Shown here piece after piece: positions 8,301 through 15,847 of a stretch of 64,000 nt of DNA. Each line of letters opens with the position of its first letter. The stretch's first letter is position 1. Source of the DNA: Psychrobacter immobilis (GTDB lineage Bacteria; Pseudomonadota; Gammaproteobacteria; Pseudomonadales; Moraxellaceae). The notes beneath the pieces were generated by a model, which was not told where the DNA came from, did no database searches, and was given only the letters and a program-made list of their open reading frames with translations. The stretch is from positions 1-64,000 of the forward strand of contig NZ_CAJGZQ010000009.1 of the NCBI RefSeq assembly GCF_904846185.1, read 5' to 3'. The translations under genes were made by a program, and so were the position numbers.

Positions 8301-9169
8301 ACGTCTTTATGTAGCTCAAACTTGCGGCTGCTCGCATTAGGGAACATCGTGGCGAAGTTGGTACGAAACGTCTCACGCCCTTCATCAAGCGGGAACTCTT
8401 TGGCTGGTAGTATTTGAAATTGTTCGATAGGTTTTGAGATATCTGGCAGCTTGTGTAGCAGTGATAGTGACTCTTTGCCCATACTACTATCGTTGCCGCT
8501 CATCATTGTTTTGAGGTCATCAACGGTCAATGTCCGCTGGGTTTGCGGATTAAAAAAACGAATGGTCTCAATCTCATCATCAAACAAATCTAAACGTAGT
8601 GGGAACGGCTGACCCATGGCAAAGATATCAATGATGCTGCCACGTACCGCGAATTCACCCGGCTCAAATACATTCTCAACGGCGCGGTAGCCTGCCTTTG
8701 CCAGCAATCCGCGCTGGGTATTGATATCAAATCGATCACCAACGCTCAAATCAAAATGCTGCCCAATCAACCAGCTTGGCGGTGCTACACGATGCATTAA
8801 TGCTTGTACAGATATCAATAGCACACCTGAAGTTGGCATATCGGTTAATAGATTGATACGCTCACTAACAATATCTTGATGCGGTGACAGCTCATCATAG
8901 GTCAACGTCTCCCAATCGGGGAACACATAAGCATCGACGCCGCAAAATGCCAATTCCGTCTCTATTTGATTGAGCTGGTTTTGGTCACGCGTCACCACAA
9001 CTTTTAATCGGTCGGCAACATTCCATAGCGGTGTTTGCACCAGACTTGCTAGCCACAAACTGCTGACTGCACCATGCACAGGTGCCAGCCAACGCCGCTC
9101 GGCATTCTGGATAGGAAACAACTGCTGGTTAATTGGTTCAAACGCGTCAGTCAAAGCAGTGATAGGCAT
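5396..9169 (-). CDS. mfd: Transcription-repair coupling factor Mfd
   Basis: Mfd removes RNA polymerase stalled at DNA lesions and recruits the UvrA2B excision machinery. The 1257-residue protein (E. coli 1148) has, in order, the UvrB-like N-terminal module, the polymerase-interacting CarD-like domain (around the VVHIEHGIGRYNGL segment), the RecG-like translocase with Walker A GDVGFGKTE and box DEEH, motif VI region with QLRGRVGR, and the C-terminal TRCF domain. About 50 residues of acidic, Ser/Leu/Gln-rich sequence near residues 390-440 (AAIDSDDSLLEDASLL and following) are extra compared with the usual protein and look disordered. The ATG at 9169 is chosen over a TTG at 9184; neither has a clear ribosome-binding site. 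It is a single-gene unit between rraA and the HIT gene. Confidence 0.95.
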   Translation of the reverse strand: MPITALTDAFEPINQQLFPIQNAERRWLAPVHGAVSSLWLASLVQTPLWNVADRLKVVVTRDQNQLNQIETELAFCGVDAYVFPDWETLTYDELSPHQDIVSERINLLTDMPTSGVLLISVQALMHRVAPPSWLIGQHFDLSVGDRFDINTQRGLLAKAGYRAVENVFEPGEFAVRGSIIDIFAMGQPFPLRLDLFDDEIETIRFFNPQTQRTLTVDDLKTMMSGNDSSMGKESLSLLHKLPDISKPIEQFQILPAKEFPLDEGRETFRTNFATMFPNASSRKFELHKDVMAGIASSGLEYYQPLFFDIKEWEAESSLFAYLPSDALFITDELINEKQVDYWSQIQRRYEERRHDIDKPIVAPEWLYLLSNTLNAHLNRYPRVILSARNELASMTDVAAIDSDDSLLEDASLLADGSLLEVEEQSDSQPQLPLAPSKQQGLVTLSALEPPQLTVNHQKAEPLTQLLEFLALQAQTATPVLIVAETAGRREILIELFKGKIDIKAYDSFAAFLAADKTNNVKGNKLPQVGLTVAPIERGVYVPERLVLISETQLFGRQVLQTRRRRQSGVSEEFLVKSVTEITECSPVVHIEHGIGRYNGLITLDVGDGEQEFIHLKYADDASIYVPVANLQMINRYSGGDPALAPLHKIGSGKWDKAKQKALEQIHDVAAELLNMQARREAKVGIHFKIDASQYELFASQFAFEETPDQANAIHAVMEDMRQNQPMDRLICGDVGFGKTEVAMRAAFIAVSAGYQVAVLVPTTLLAGQHEDNFRDRFADWPVRIETLSRFGGKKHQETVLTDLAAGKVDIVIGTHKLLQPDVKFSNLGLMIVDEEHRFGVRHKERIKAIQTDVDSMSMTATPIPRTLNMALSGMRDMSIIATPPARRLAIKTFVMQKTDALMKEAILRELLRGGQVYLLHNDVASIERMAETIRELVPEARVGVAHGQMQERQLEQVMQQFYHKKFNVLICSTIIETGIDVPNANTIIIERADKFGLAQLHQLRGRVGRSHHQAYCYLLVPSIKGLKGDAKRRLHAIERANTLGAGFMLASEDLEIRGAGEILGKQQSGNMQAIGFSLYMDMLERATKAIKAGKEPDLSTPLSLTSEINLHSSALIPEEYLHDVHQRLLFYKRISNADDKEALIDIRTEMIDRFGTLPEQTKQLFAIHGLRIQAEPLKINKIDANSNSMTLEFAPDTPVDALAIIKLIQSNGQRYRMNGASGIRYQDADKLATPQQRVTAIQELLGYFSKHMVAESA

Positions 9170-9336
9170 AAAGAGTAGGATCAATGTTAAGAGTCAGAGA
9201 GCTATTATACGAATATTTCAGCAATTACCAAAATTTATGCCGTAACGGTTTGTCACTTAGCATTTTTGTTAAAAAACCAATAGACAAATAGTTGATAAAG
9301 ATTATATTCGTATATAAAGACAGGATGATTAAATGT

Positions 9337-9366
9337 AAAAACCTCAACGGCTAAGCTGAGGTTTTT
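9337..9366 (-). terminator. Rho-independent terminator after rraA
   Basis: Stem AAAAACCTCA / TGAGGTTTTT with a 10-nt loop, T-rich on both strands, 24 bp past the rraA stop and 170 bp before mfd. Confidence 0.85.
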
Positions 9367-9389
9367 GAGTGCTATTTATTAAGCTAGTG

Positions 9390-9932
9390 TTAAATTAATG
9401 GCTTGTCGCTAGCGATAATACCGTTATTGTCTGCGTAGACAAACATACCAGAATTTAGTGTTAAATCACCAAAGCTAATTTCAATATCCGTTTGACCTTC
9501 ATCGCGGCGATTGGATTTACGCGGAATGCAACCAAGTGCCATCACACCGATGTCCATTGCTGCCATATCATCAACATCACGGACGCAGCCGTATACGATA
9601 ACCCCCGCCCAGCCATTATCAATCGCTGACTGCGCAATCATGTCGCCTAGCAGCGCACAACGCATTGAACCACCACCGTCAACCACCAATACTTTGCCAT
9701 TGCCATCTTTGTCTTTACCATCGCTATTTAGCAATGATTTGACGCGACTATTGTCTTCGAAGCATTTCACCGTCACAATTTCACCGCAGAATTTCTTTTT
9801 GCCGCCAAAGCTATGAAAAGACTTACCTTCGATATTAGGCAAACACACCTGCGACTCAGGATTGGCATCCAATAAATCACAGGTCACAAAGTTTTCTTTA
9901 TCCATCGTTATTGATTCTGGCATGTCTGACAT
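9390..9932 (-). CDS. rraA: RraA family protein (RNase E inhibitor / HMG aldolase-like fold)
   Basis: RraA proteins form ring trimers; the E. coli member binds RNase E and inhibits mRNA decay, while close relatives are metal-dependent 4-hydroxy-4-methyl-2-oxoglutarate aldolases. The 180-residue product carries the shared signature GDMIAQSAIDNGWAGVIVYG followed by CVRDVD, then an MALGCIP-KS segment. The ATG at 9932 is chosen because AAGGAG lies about 7 bases upstream; an earlier ATG at 9968 lacks such a site. Which of the two activities applies cannot be told from sequence alone: the aldolase G-D-x20-R-D motif is intact here (GDMI...CVRD), so catalysis is possible. A terminator follows; the oxidoreductase gene at 10027-10728 lies just upstream. 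Confidence 0.85.
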   Translation of the reverse strand: MSDMPESITMDKENFVTCDLLDANPESQVCLPNIEGKSFHSFGGKKKFCGEIVTVKCFEDNSRVKSLLNSDGKDKDGNGKVLVVDGGGSMRCALLGDMIAQSAIDNGWAGVIVYGCVRDVDDMAAMDIGVMALGCIPRKSNRRDEGQTDIEISFGDLTLNSGMFVYADNNGIIASDKPLI

Positions 9933-10026
9933 AGTGACGCTCCTTGTTATGTATAATTGGTTATTCATGACTGATTATTTATGACTGGGGCTTAGTTTTA
10001 ATTGTTCTTTCAACTGAATACTTAGG

Positions 10027-10728
10027 CTATTTTTTAACTTTAGTCATCGCTAGCATTTGCTTATTTTCGATGATATCAGTGGTTTGGATAGCAGGTTCAG
10101 TACGGTATTTATTACGCTGATAAACATCATGCGCACTCATCGCCATGGCAATGGCAACGCGTTTGGCGGAAATGGGATGCAGTGACAATGATTCTGAGAC
10201 CAAGGGCGATATCAGCTGAAAGGCTTTTTGACCAATACTTTCAAGCGGACGACCTTTATGCTTGCCAAGTAACAAGGATGGACGGAAAATAACTAGCTGC
10301 GTAAAACCTAGCGCCATAATAGACTGTTCAGTTTCAGCTTTTACGCGATTGTATAAAAACCGACTATGAATATCAGCATTCATGGATGATAACAAAAAGA
10401 AATTTTCAACACCTTTATCTTGGCACAGTTTGGCAAAATTGACATTATAATCATGATCAACCTTTCTAAAGGCCTCGTCGCTACCAGCCTGCTTCTTAGT
10501 CGTACCAAGACAGCTAAAAGCGTCCGTCTTTCGATCAACACCAACACTGGCAAATATTTCAGCCAAATTATCAAAATCATTAACCTGATAAAAACGCATG
10601 CTGGTATTGATATAGCGTGGCGGACGCCTTGCAATCACAATTAACGTGTCATAAAGCTCACTAAGCTGTTTGACAAGATGCTGTCCGACCAATCCTGTCG
10701 CGCCAATTACAATTGCTTTTCGCTGCAT
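10027..10728 (-). CDS. NAD(P)-binding Rossmann-fold oxidoreductase (TIP30/HTATIP2-like)
   Basis: A 233-residue atypical short-chain dehydrogenase-type protein. The nucleotide-binding motif GATGLVGQH is at the very N-terminus after MQRKAIVI, followed by ARRPP, which favours NADP. Further typical points are DAFSCLGTTKKQAG, the SSMNAD segment and the YNRVKAETE motif containing the Y-x3-K pair. These match the bacterial NAD(P)H-binding/TIP30-like family whose substrates are mostly unknown. The ATG at 10728 is preferred to a TTG at 10734. It precedes rraA by about 95 bp on the same strand and may be co-transcribed. A MITE lies about 80 bp upstream and could affect its promoter. Function otherwise unknown. 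Confidence 0.8.
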   Translation of the reverse strand: MQRKAIVIGATGLVGQHLVKQLSELYDTLIVIARRPPRYINTSMRFYQVNDFDNLAEIFASVGVDRKTDAFSCLGTTKKQAGSDEAFRKVDHDYNVNFAKLCQDKGVENFFLLSSMNADIHSRFLYNRVKAETEQSIMALGFTQLVIFRPSLLLGKHKGRPLESIGQKAFQLISPLVSESLSLHPISAKRVAIAMAMSAHDVYQRNKYRTEPAIQTTDIIENKQMLAMTKVKK

Positions 10729-10810
10729 AGCCAATCCATTTATAGTGTGTTGGAAAATAGATGATAATGAAAAATCTGATTTTAAAGCCTATCACCAAAG
10801 CTTTTCATCT

Positions 10811-11015
10811 TAGGGCGTATCCTCATTTTAAAAATGGTGATAAAAATGAGATAAATTGCCGCCAAATAAAAAAAGTAGCGCAGATACTATCGGAATAGTA
10901 AACAGTATCAAGATATTAAACAGCTATTTGACATTGTTTTTTAACATTGTTTGGCAAGATTCAGCCATTTTTAGACCATTTAGATGTCCATCGATTGAAT
11001 TGAGGACATGCCCTA
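10811..11015. mobile_element. MITE, copy 1 (201 bp plus TA flanks)
   Basis: A non-coding element bounded by GGGCGTATCC (10813-10822) and the inverted end GGACATGCCC (11004-11013), with TA on both sides. Its first 50 and last 60 bases are nearly identical to those of the element at 35493-35666; the middle is about 30 bp longer here. The ends resemble the IS end at 112-124. Subterminal motifs (GCC.CCAAATA and TATTTGAC) are also in inverted orientation, so the transcript could fold on itself. It sits between the oxidoreductase gene and the rpsT promoter region (gap 10729-11470). Confidence 0.85.
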
Positions 11016-11220
11016 GTATCATACCTAAATTAACGCATAACTGAGGGTATTCTATAGAATTTATTGTAAGAGATTTTATCGGCTAAGCGATTTATTCACT
11101 CATAAGCGGTTTTTAGTGCAACAATATTGATAAATATTTCAAGAAACAGTTGAGCAGAGACACAAAAAACTGTCGTATATATGATCACACAACTTCTTTA
11201 AGCATTAATCATCAAATATA

Positions 11221-11249
11221 TTGTTCTAAGGGCGATAATTTGCTAAGAT
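11221..11249 (+). promoter_or_regulatory. Likely rpsT promoter
   Basis: TTGTTC (11221-11226), a 17-bp spacer and TAAGAT (11244-11249). This gives an rpsT leader of roughly 215 nt, which contains a small hairpin (CTGTTT / AAACAG, then TTTT, near 11271-11297) and two near-copies of TAGGTRCYTTTAATA at 11323-11355. The leader may be regulatory; this is inference. Confidence 0.5.
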
Positions 11250-11470
11250 AACCGGCTTTACACGTTAACGCTGTTTAATTATTCCAAACAGTTTTGACGC
11301 TTGCGATGCTCTATTGCTAATTTAGGTGCCTTTAATAACAGATAGGTACTTTAATATTAGACATCGACATCATGTTTGGCGAGACGGCTGCTCGTTACCG
11401 ATGATGGTTAAACCCTTTTTTATTATAATCCACATTCATATTTTTATCTGTCTTTATCAAGGAGATTCGC

Positions 11471-11737
11471 GTGGCTAATACTGCACAAGCTCGTAAACGC
11501 GCCCGTCAAAACACCAAACGTCGTCAGAACTCTGCGTCACAACGCTCTATGGTTCGTACTTACTTAAAACGTGTTGATGCGGCTATCGCAGCTAAAGATT
11601 ATGACGCGGCTACCGAAGCTTACAAAAAAGCGGTACCAGTTCTTGATCGTATGGCTGACAAAGGTATTATTCATAAGAATAAAGCTGCTCGTCGTAAGAG
11701 CCGCCTGAACAAAACCATCAAAGGCCTACAAGCTTAA
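11471..11737 (+). CDS. rpsT: 30S ribosomal protein S20
   Basis: Primary 16S rRNA-binding protein of the small subunit. The 88-residue basic protein starts [18 protein letters not shown] and ends in RLNKTIKGL, the classical S20 pattern of long amphipathic helices rich in Lys and Arg. The start is GTG at 11471, with AAGGAG about 6 bases upstream. It is a single-gene unit with its own promoter and a terminator directly after it. A non-ATG start is common for rpsT and is linked to translational autoregulation in enterobacteria; here the regulation is not shown. Confidence 0.97.
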   Translation: MANTAQARKRARQNTKRRQNSASQRSMVRTYLKRVDAAIAAKDYDAATEAYKKAVPVLDRMADKGIIHKNKAARRKSRLNKTIKGLQA

Positions 11738-11783
11738 GATTGTTAACGTTTAGACCATATCTCGCCTTTATAGCGTGATGACT

Positions 11784-11825
11784 AAAACCTTGTTACTAGT
11801 TCTAATACTGGGGCAAGGTTTTTTT
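11784..11825 (+). terminator. Rho-independent terminator after rpsT
   Basis: Stem AAAACCTTG (11784-11792) / CAAGGTTTT (11814-11822), followed by more T. It is 46 bp past the rpsT stop. Confidence 0.8.
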
Positions 11826-11882
11826 ATGTCTGATTGAAAAATGAGTAGTAATCTATTAAACAGTATCTAGATTAAATAGTAT

Positions 11883-12719
11883 TTAGATCCATTTTACTTC
11901 TGGTGGTAAGAGCAATGTATTAGGATGAAAGCCGGCAGCACGGTAGTCTTCTAATAAAGTATGAATCGGGCGCACATACACTTCACCGCGCCAAACGAAG
12001 TGTGCACTGGCTTGTTCAAACGGCTTATCATCAAACCACAAAAACACGCCTTCCATCATCTTTGGCCAATCATTCCAATCAATCTCGACCACATCAAACA
12101 TCACTGCTAAAAAAGCAGACAATAAAGTATCATGACTAACAGCAAGCATGAGATGCCCTTGCTGCGGTTGATGCTGATAAAACAAAGATAGAATATCGAG
12201 ACCGCCTTGGTAAGCGTTTTTGGTACCTTCAAGATTGCCTTGCAAAAATCGATTGATAAAGTTGAGCACGCCAATTTCTTTAAATACTGGATTTGCTATT
12301 TCAGGCTCAGTCACTAAGCTACCAGGCTCGACCAACAATGACTGATGATTAATATCACGTTGTAGTCCCGCACCTGCTTGCATCAGCTGCGCCGTGTCAA
12401 TACAGCGTCCAATCGGACTTGAGATACTATCTACATCAAGCGAGTACGGTAAATGCCCTGCCAACCAACGCCCCCACGACTTCGCTAGTACTCGACCTTT
12501 AGGTGTTAGTGGTAATTGATAACTGGCAAAACCATTGCCATCAGAGCGTTCACGTAAGGAATGTCTGGTAAATAAAATAAGCCGTTTATCTTCAGGCAAT
12601 AAGCTGACTGAGGAAATCATACTATCAGGCAAGTGCGAAGGCGCCGGAGCACTTGGAGTATGACTCGCAAGCTTTTCAGCAGACAGTTTTGAGGGATTGT
12701 TATTGAGATATTTGCTCAT
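11883..12719 (-). CDS. Histidine phosphatase superfamily protein
   Basis: A 278-residue protein of the phosphoglycerate-mutase-like histidine phosphatase superfamily. The catalytic motif is near the N-terminus as TRHSLRERSDG (RHS instead of the usual RHG), and the partner His is in AVSHDTLLSAFLA. The internal region SSPIGRCIDTAQLM is the normal S-x-x-x-R-C-x-x-T-A signature. Substrate cannot be inferred; the family includes sugar-phosphate and acid phosphatases. The ATG at 12719 is used; an upstream TTG at 12758 would add 13 residues, and neither has a clear ribosome-binding site. It is convergent with rpsT and on the same strand as the metallophosphoesterase upstream. Confidence 0.82.
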   Translation of the reverse strand: MSKYLNNNPSKLSAEKLASHTPSAPAPSHLPDSMISSVSLLPEDKRLILFTRHSLRERSDGNGFASYQLPLTPKGRVLAKSWGRWLAGHLPYSLDVDSISSPIGRCIDTAQLMQAGAGLQRDINHQSLLVEPGSLVTEPEIANPVFKEIGVLNFINRFLQGNLEGTKNAYQGGLDILSLFYQHQPQQGHLMLAVSHDTLLSAFLAVMFDVVEIDWNDWPKMMEGVFLWFDDKPFEQASAHFVWRGEVYVRPIHTLLEDYRAAGFHPNTLLLPPEVKWI

Positions 12720-12903
12720 GGTAGCAAGCGTAGCAGATTTTTTGATATGAATGAACAAAATATCAGTTCAATTGTAATATTGCTTACGAGTCTAGGCGGT
12801 TAGACTTTAAAATAAGCGCTATTTTATATTCACTATTTTAAAAAATACGAATCAAGGTGACAAATAACTAAAAAGATATTTACTTTCAAGAGGCTAAAAT
12901 TAC

Positions 12904-13701
12904 TTAGCCGATATCAATGACTTTGTCCCACGCAAATGCTAATGCAGTGCTGCTCACCTCATTTGGATACGCACGTGGATTGACAATGATTCGTGTATTA
13001 CCAATACGGTAATCAAATGCTTCGTGTGTATGTCCATGCACCCATAGTATTGGCGCCCAATCTTCATGCATCCAGCCAGACAAATCACTGACAAAAGCTG
13101 CGTTACTTGGTAGATTCGCATACTTCTCAGAAACCGATAATGGACTGATACTATGATGACTCATCACAACAGTTTTTTTGCCAAGTGTTTTGGCGGTGAT
13201 CAATGCTTGCTTTAACCATTGACGCTGCTTAGCATGGATTTGCATCGATACTTCAGGTGAAAAAAGCTCGCCTCCAGCATAGATTTGTTTATAGTCACGC
13301 ATAAAGCGCATAGCAGCAGCTATAGTATCTTCATTGGCCTGATATTGGTAATCTGTCCATAAAGTACAACCTAGGATACGTATGTCACCAATATCAATAT
13401 GTTGACACTGTAGAAAACGGACGCCTTGCTGCGACTGGGCGTTATAATTATCCCAAGTCGCCAGCTTTTTATCAAAATGTAGTACATCTTCATTAAAGTA
13501 TTCATGATTGCCAGCTATCGTAATCACAGGCACTTGCAAACGTGCTGCCTGCTCTTGTAGCCATGGCATACCACTATCGCTGTTGGCAGTATCGCCCGCA
13601 ACTAATACCACGTCTGCATCAGTTTTGGGAATATGCCCTAGCGGATGTGACTGACGCGCATAACTGTCAATATGTAAGTCACTTAAAATCTGTAATTTCA
13701 T
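12904..13701 (-). CDS. Calcineurin-like metallophosphoesterase
   Basis: A 265-residue two-metal phosphoesterase. The full set of family motifs is visible: D-x-H in LSDLHID, GD in VLVAGDTAN, GNHE in TIAGNHEYF, the single His in VMSHHSIS, and GHTH in WVHGHTHEAF. These bind two divalent metals and the substrate phosphate. The N-terminal MKLQILSDLH is typical of the family, so the ATG at 13701 is preferred over that at 13716. It is likely cytoplasmic, as no signal peptide is seen. The substrate is unknown. It sits after the pyrF terminator and before the histidine phosphatase gene. Confidence 0.88.
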   Translation of the reverse strand: MKLQILSDLHIDSYARQSHPLGHIPKTDADVVLVAGDTANSDSGMPWLQEQAARLQVPVITIAGNHEYFNEDVLHFDKKLATWDNYNAQSQQGVRFLQCQHIDIGDIRILGCTLWTDYQYQANEDTIAAAMRFMRDYKQIYAGGELFSPEVSMQIHAKQRQWLKQALITAKTLGKKTVVMSHHSISPLSVSEKYANLPSNAAFVSDLSGWMHEDWAPILWVHGHTHEAFDYRIGNTRIIVNPRAYPNEVSSTALAFAWDKVIDIG

Positions 13702-13764
13702 AAGTTCTAATATCATTAAATAAACGTAAATAGTTTAGCACTTTTTGATATACCCGCAAAAATT

Positions 13765-13796
13765 AAAAAAAGACAGCGGATTAGGCTGTCTTTTTT
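13765..13796 (-). terminator. Rho-independent terminator after pyrF
   Basis: Stem AAAAAAGACAGC / GCTGTCTTTTTT with a 6-nt loop, T-rich on both strands, 60 bp past the pyrF stop. Confidence 0.9.
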
Positions 13797-13856
13797 ATCA
13801 TGCTGACACTATAAAATGCTAAACGCTTTTTAAATATCTAAATATTTTATAAGTAT

Positions 13857-14555
13857 CTAAATACCTCGGAGTATCTTTTGTAATTTAGCCGCAGGATCTG
13901 CTGCCTGAGTAATTGAACGACCAATCACCAAATAATCAGAACCATCATCTAACGCCTGTTTTGGCGTGCAAATACGCTTTTGATCATCTGCATTGTCGTC
14001 TAGCAAGCGAATACCAGGAGTTACTAACTTAAAGTCTTCAACACATAATACTTTAAGTAATTTTGCTTCCTGGGCCGAGCAAACCACACCATCAAGACCC
14101 GCTTGCTTGGTTAATTGTGCCAATCGACTCACTTGCGCATCTAGACCATCGGTAATACCTGTTTGCATCAATGCTTGATTATCCATAGAGGTCAGCACGG
14201 TGACGGCTATCAGCAAGGTATCAAAGTTACCGTCTAACAAGCGCTGTTTAGCCAATGACATCGCCTCTAAGCCCGCGCTGGCATGCACATTCACCATCCA
14301 TACGCCGAGCTCAGCTGCCGCTAGTACCGCTTGAGCGGTAGTATTAGGAATATCATGGAATTTCAAGTCTAGAAATACGTCAAAATTACGCTGATGTAGC
14401 GCCTTAACTATCTCAGGACCACAGCGAGTAAATAGCTCTTTACCCACTTTTAAGCGGCATGATGTTGGATCTAACTGATCAGCTAATGCTATCGATGCCT
14501 CCATCGTCATATTATCTAAGGCAACGATGACTGGGGAGTTCATTGTATTATTCAT
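13857..14555 (-). CDS. pyrF: Orotidine-5'-phosphate decarboxylase
   Basis: Last step of de novo UMP synthesis: decarboxylation of orotidine 5'-monophosphate. The 232-residue TIM-barrel protein shows the catalytic D-x-K-x-x-D in [10 protein letters not shown] (D63, K65, D68), the N-terminal VALDNM strand, and the phosphate-binding TPGIRL and VIGRSIT segments. Length and motif spacing match the bacterial group I enzyme. The start is the ATG at 14555, with an in-frame ATG at 14543 as alternative. It lies 74 bp after lapA; in E. coli lapB stands between lapA and pyrF, but here there is no room for it. Confidence 0.97.
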   Translation of the reverse strand: MNNTMNSPVIVALDNMTMEASIALADQLDPTSCRLKVGKELFTRCGPEIVKALHQRNFDVFLDLKFHDIPNTTAQAVLAAAELGVWMVNVHASAGLEAMSLAKQRLLDGNFDTLLIAVTVLTSMDNQALMQTGITDGLDAQVSRLAQLTKQAGLDGVVCSAQEAKLLKVLCVEDFKLVTPGIRLLDDNADDQKRICTPKQALDDGSDYLVIGRSITQAADPAAKLQKILRGI

Positions 14556-14629
14556 GGTTCTACCATATCTATATCAGAATTATCAAAACACTATATATGG
14601 ACTGCTCATAGATCAGTACAAAATATAAT

Positions 14630-15043
14630 TTAGTCTCGTTTTTGTTTGGTAAGTGTCGCGCCTTCATCTACAGTAAGTACTTCTGCGTCTTGCACTTGCA
14701 CATTGGTCGCTGTCGAACCATAAACAGCCTCTTCCACCGTTGGTGCAGTTGCTTGGCGATCAATGACAGCGTTGGCTTGTGTCAGTTGTGCTTGCAAATT
14801 CACATTCACTTTTTGCAAACGCGAGATTTCCCACTTATTCTGTAAGACACGGAAGATAAGCAGTGCCAACAAGATGCCAATAACAATACCAAGCATGAGG
14901 CATAAAATCAGCAGCAATCCTAGATTCATCGTCGGTGCTTGCGAGAATAATAAATTTACGCCAACTTCGGTATTATTTGCCAACACCAAACCAAGTGAAT
15001 AAGCAAAGCTCAAAAACAGCAATACAAATAGTAAAAAGCGCAT
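14630..15043 (-). CDS. lapA: LapA-type inner-membrane protein (DUF1049)
   Basis: A 137-residue membrane protein with two transmembrane segments (about residues 2-22 and 40-65) joined by a short periplasmic loop (ANNTEVGVNLLFSQ), followed by a cytoplasmic coiled coil (SRLQKVNVNLQAQL...) and a Thr/Val/Glu-rich tail. This is the LapA domain layout. In E. coli LapA works with LapB in assembly and quality control of lipopolysaccharide and LpxC turnover. Position between ihfB and pyrF is conserved. The start ATG at 15043 has GAGG about 10 bases upstream. The partner lapB is not next to it, which is unusual compared with enterobacteria. Confidence 0.88.
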   Translation of the reverse strand: MRFLLFVLLFLSFAYSLGLVLANNTEVGVNLLFSQAPTMNLGLLLILCLMLGIVIGILLALLIFRVLQNKWEISRLQKVNVNLQAQLTQANAVIDRQATAPTVEEAVYGSTATNVQVQDAEVLTVDEGATLTKQKRD

Positions 15044-15215
15044 GAGACATCTACCTCGATTTGAAATGTCGTTAGTGTTTTAAAAATAGCACTCTAAAAC
15101 CTTCATCAACCCACACATTTATATGCTTATAAACTCACTAGTGATAAGTTCTAGAAAAGGTGGCTGGCAAGCACTCTTGTTGGCAATTTTACCCAATAAA
15201 TACTTTATAACACAC

Positions 15216-15521
15216 TTAACTATTTGCTACTGTATCATTGACTGCTTCACGTAATGCTTTACCTGGTTTAAAGTGCGGTATCGCTTTGGCTGGTACAGGT
15301 ACGCTTTCTCCTGTCTTAGGATTTCGACCCATACGGGCACGACGATGGTGCAGACAAAAACTGCCAAAACCACGAACTTCTACGCGTCCATCATTGGCTA
15401 ACGTATCGGTCATCAAGTTTAATATTTCACGTACTGCATCATCGACTACAGTATCAGTCATATTGTCACAGTTCGCACTTAAATTACTAATAAATTCGGA
15501 CTTGTTAATCGCTTGCTGCAT
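15216..15521 (-). CDS. ihfB: Integration host factor beta subunit
   Basis: IHF beta pairs with IHF alpha to bend DNA sharply in replication, recombination and transcription. The 101-residue protein has the HU/IHF fold: KSEFISNL near the start, VEVRGFGSF, the DNA-intercalating arm RRARMGRNPKTGE, and KPGKALREAVN at the end. The E. coli-like NPKTGE arm and its place directly after rpsA favour IhfB over HU. The ATG at 15521 has AAGG upstream. An expected separate promoter lies in the 326-bp gap 15522-15847, in which only the rpsA terminator is clear. Confidence 0.93.
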   Translation of the reverse strand: MQQAINKSEFISNLSANCDNMTDTVVDDAVREILNLMTDTLANDGRVEVRGFGSFCLHHRRARMGRNPKTGESVPVPAKAIPHFKPGKALREAVNDTVANS

Positions 15522-15791
15522 TATTACGCTTGCCTTGTTGATTAATGGATAAGATGACTGTGAATTGAACCATCATTTTCGATAGCTGGTTACTTTTAAG
15601 ACAAGCCATACATCAAGATCATAAGGGTAAATAGCCATTCACTAAAATAATCTCAGTGTCTTAAATAAGTAATAATTCACATCTCGTTACTCAATGTTGC
15701 AAATGATAGCGGATATTACGGTAAATGGAAATAAGAGTTTGCCTGTTTGAGCAAAAACCTCATTGATTAATAGTACACTTAAAATTTAAGC

Positions 15792-15816
15792 AAAAAAAAA
15801 GCGACCATAGTCGCTT
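15792..15816 (-). terminator. Rho-independent terminator after rpsA
   Basis: Stem AAGCGAC / GTCGCTT with a CATA loop and eight T following on the minus strand, about 32 bp beyond the rpsA stop. Confidence 0.88.
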
Positions 15817-15847
15817 CTTTTATAATCTTATATCAATAACGTGCAGC

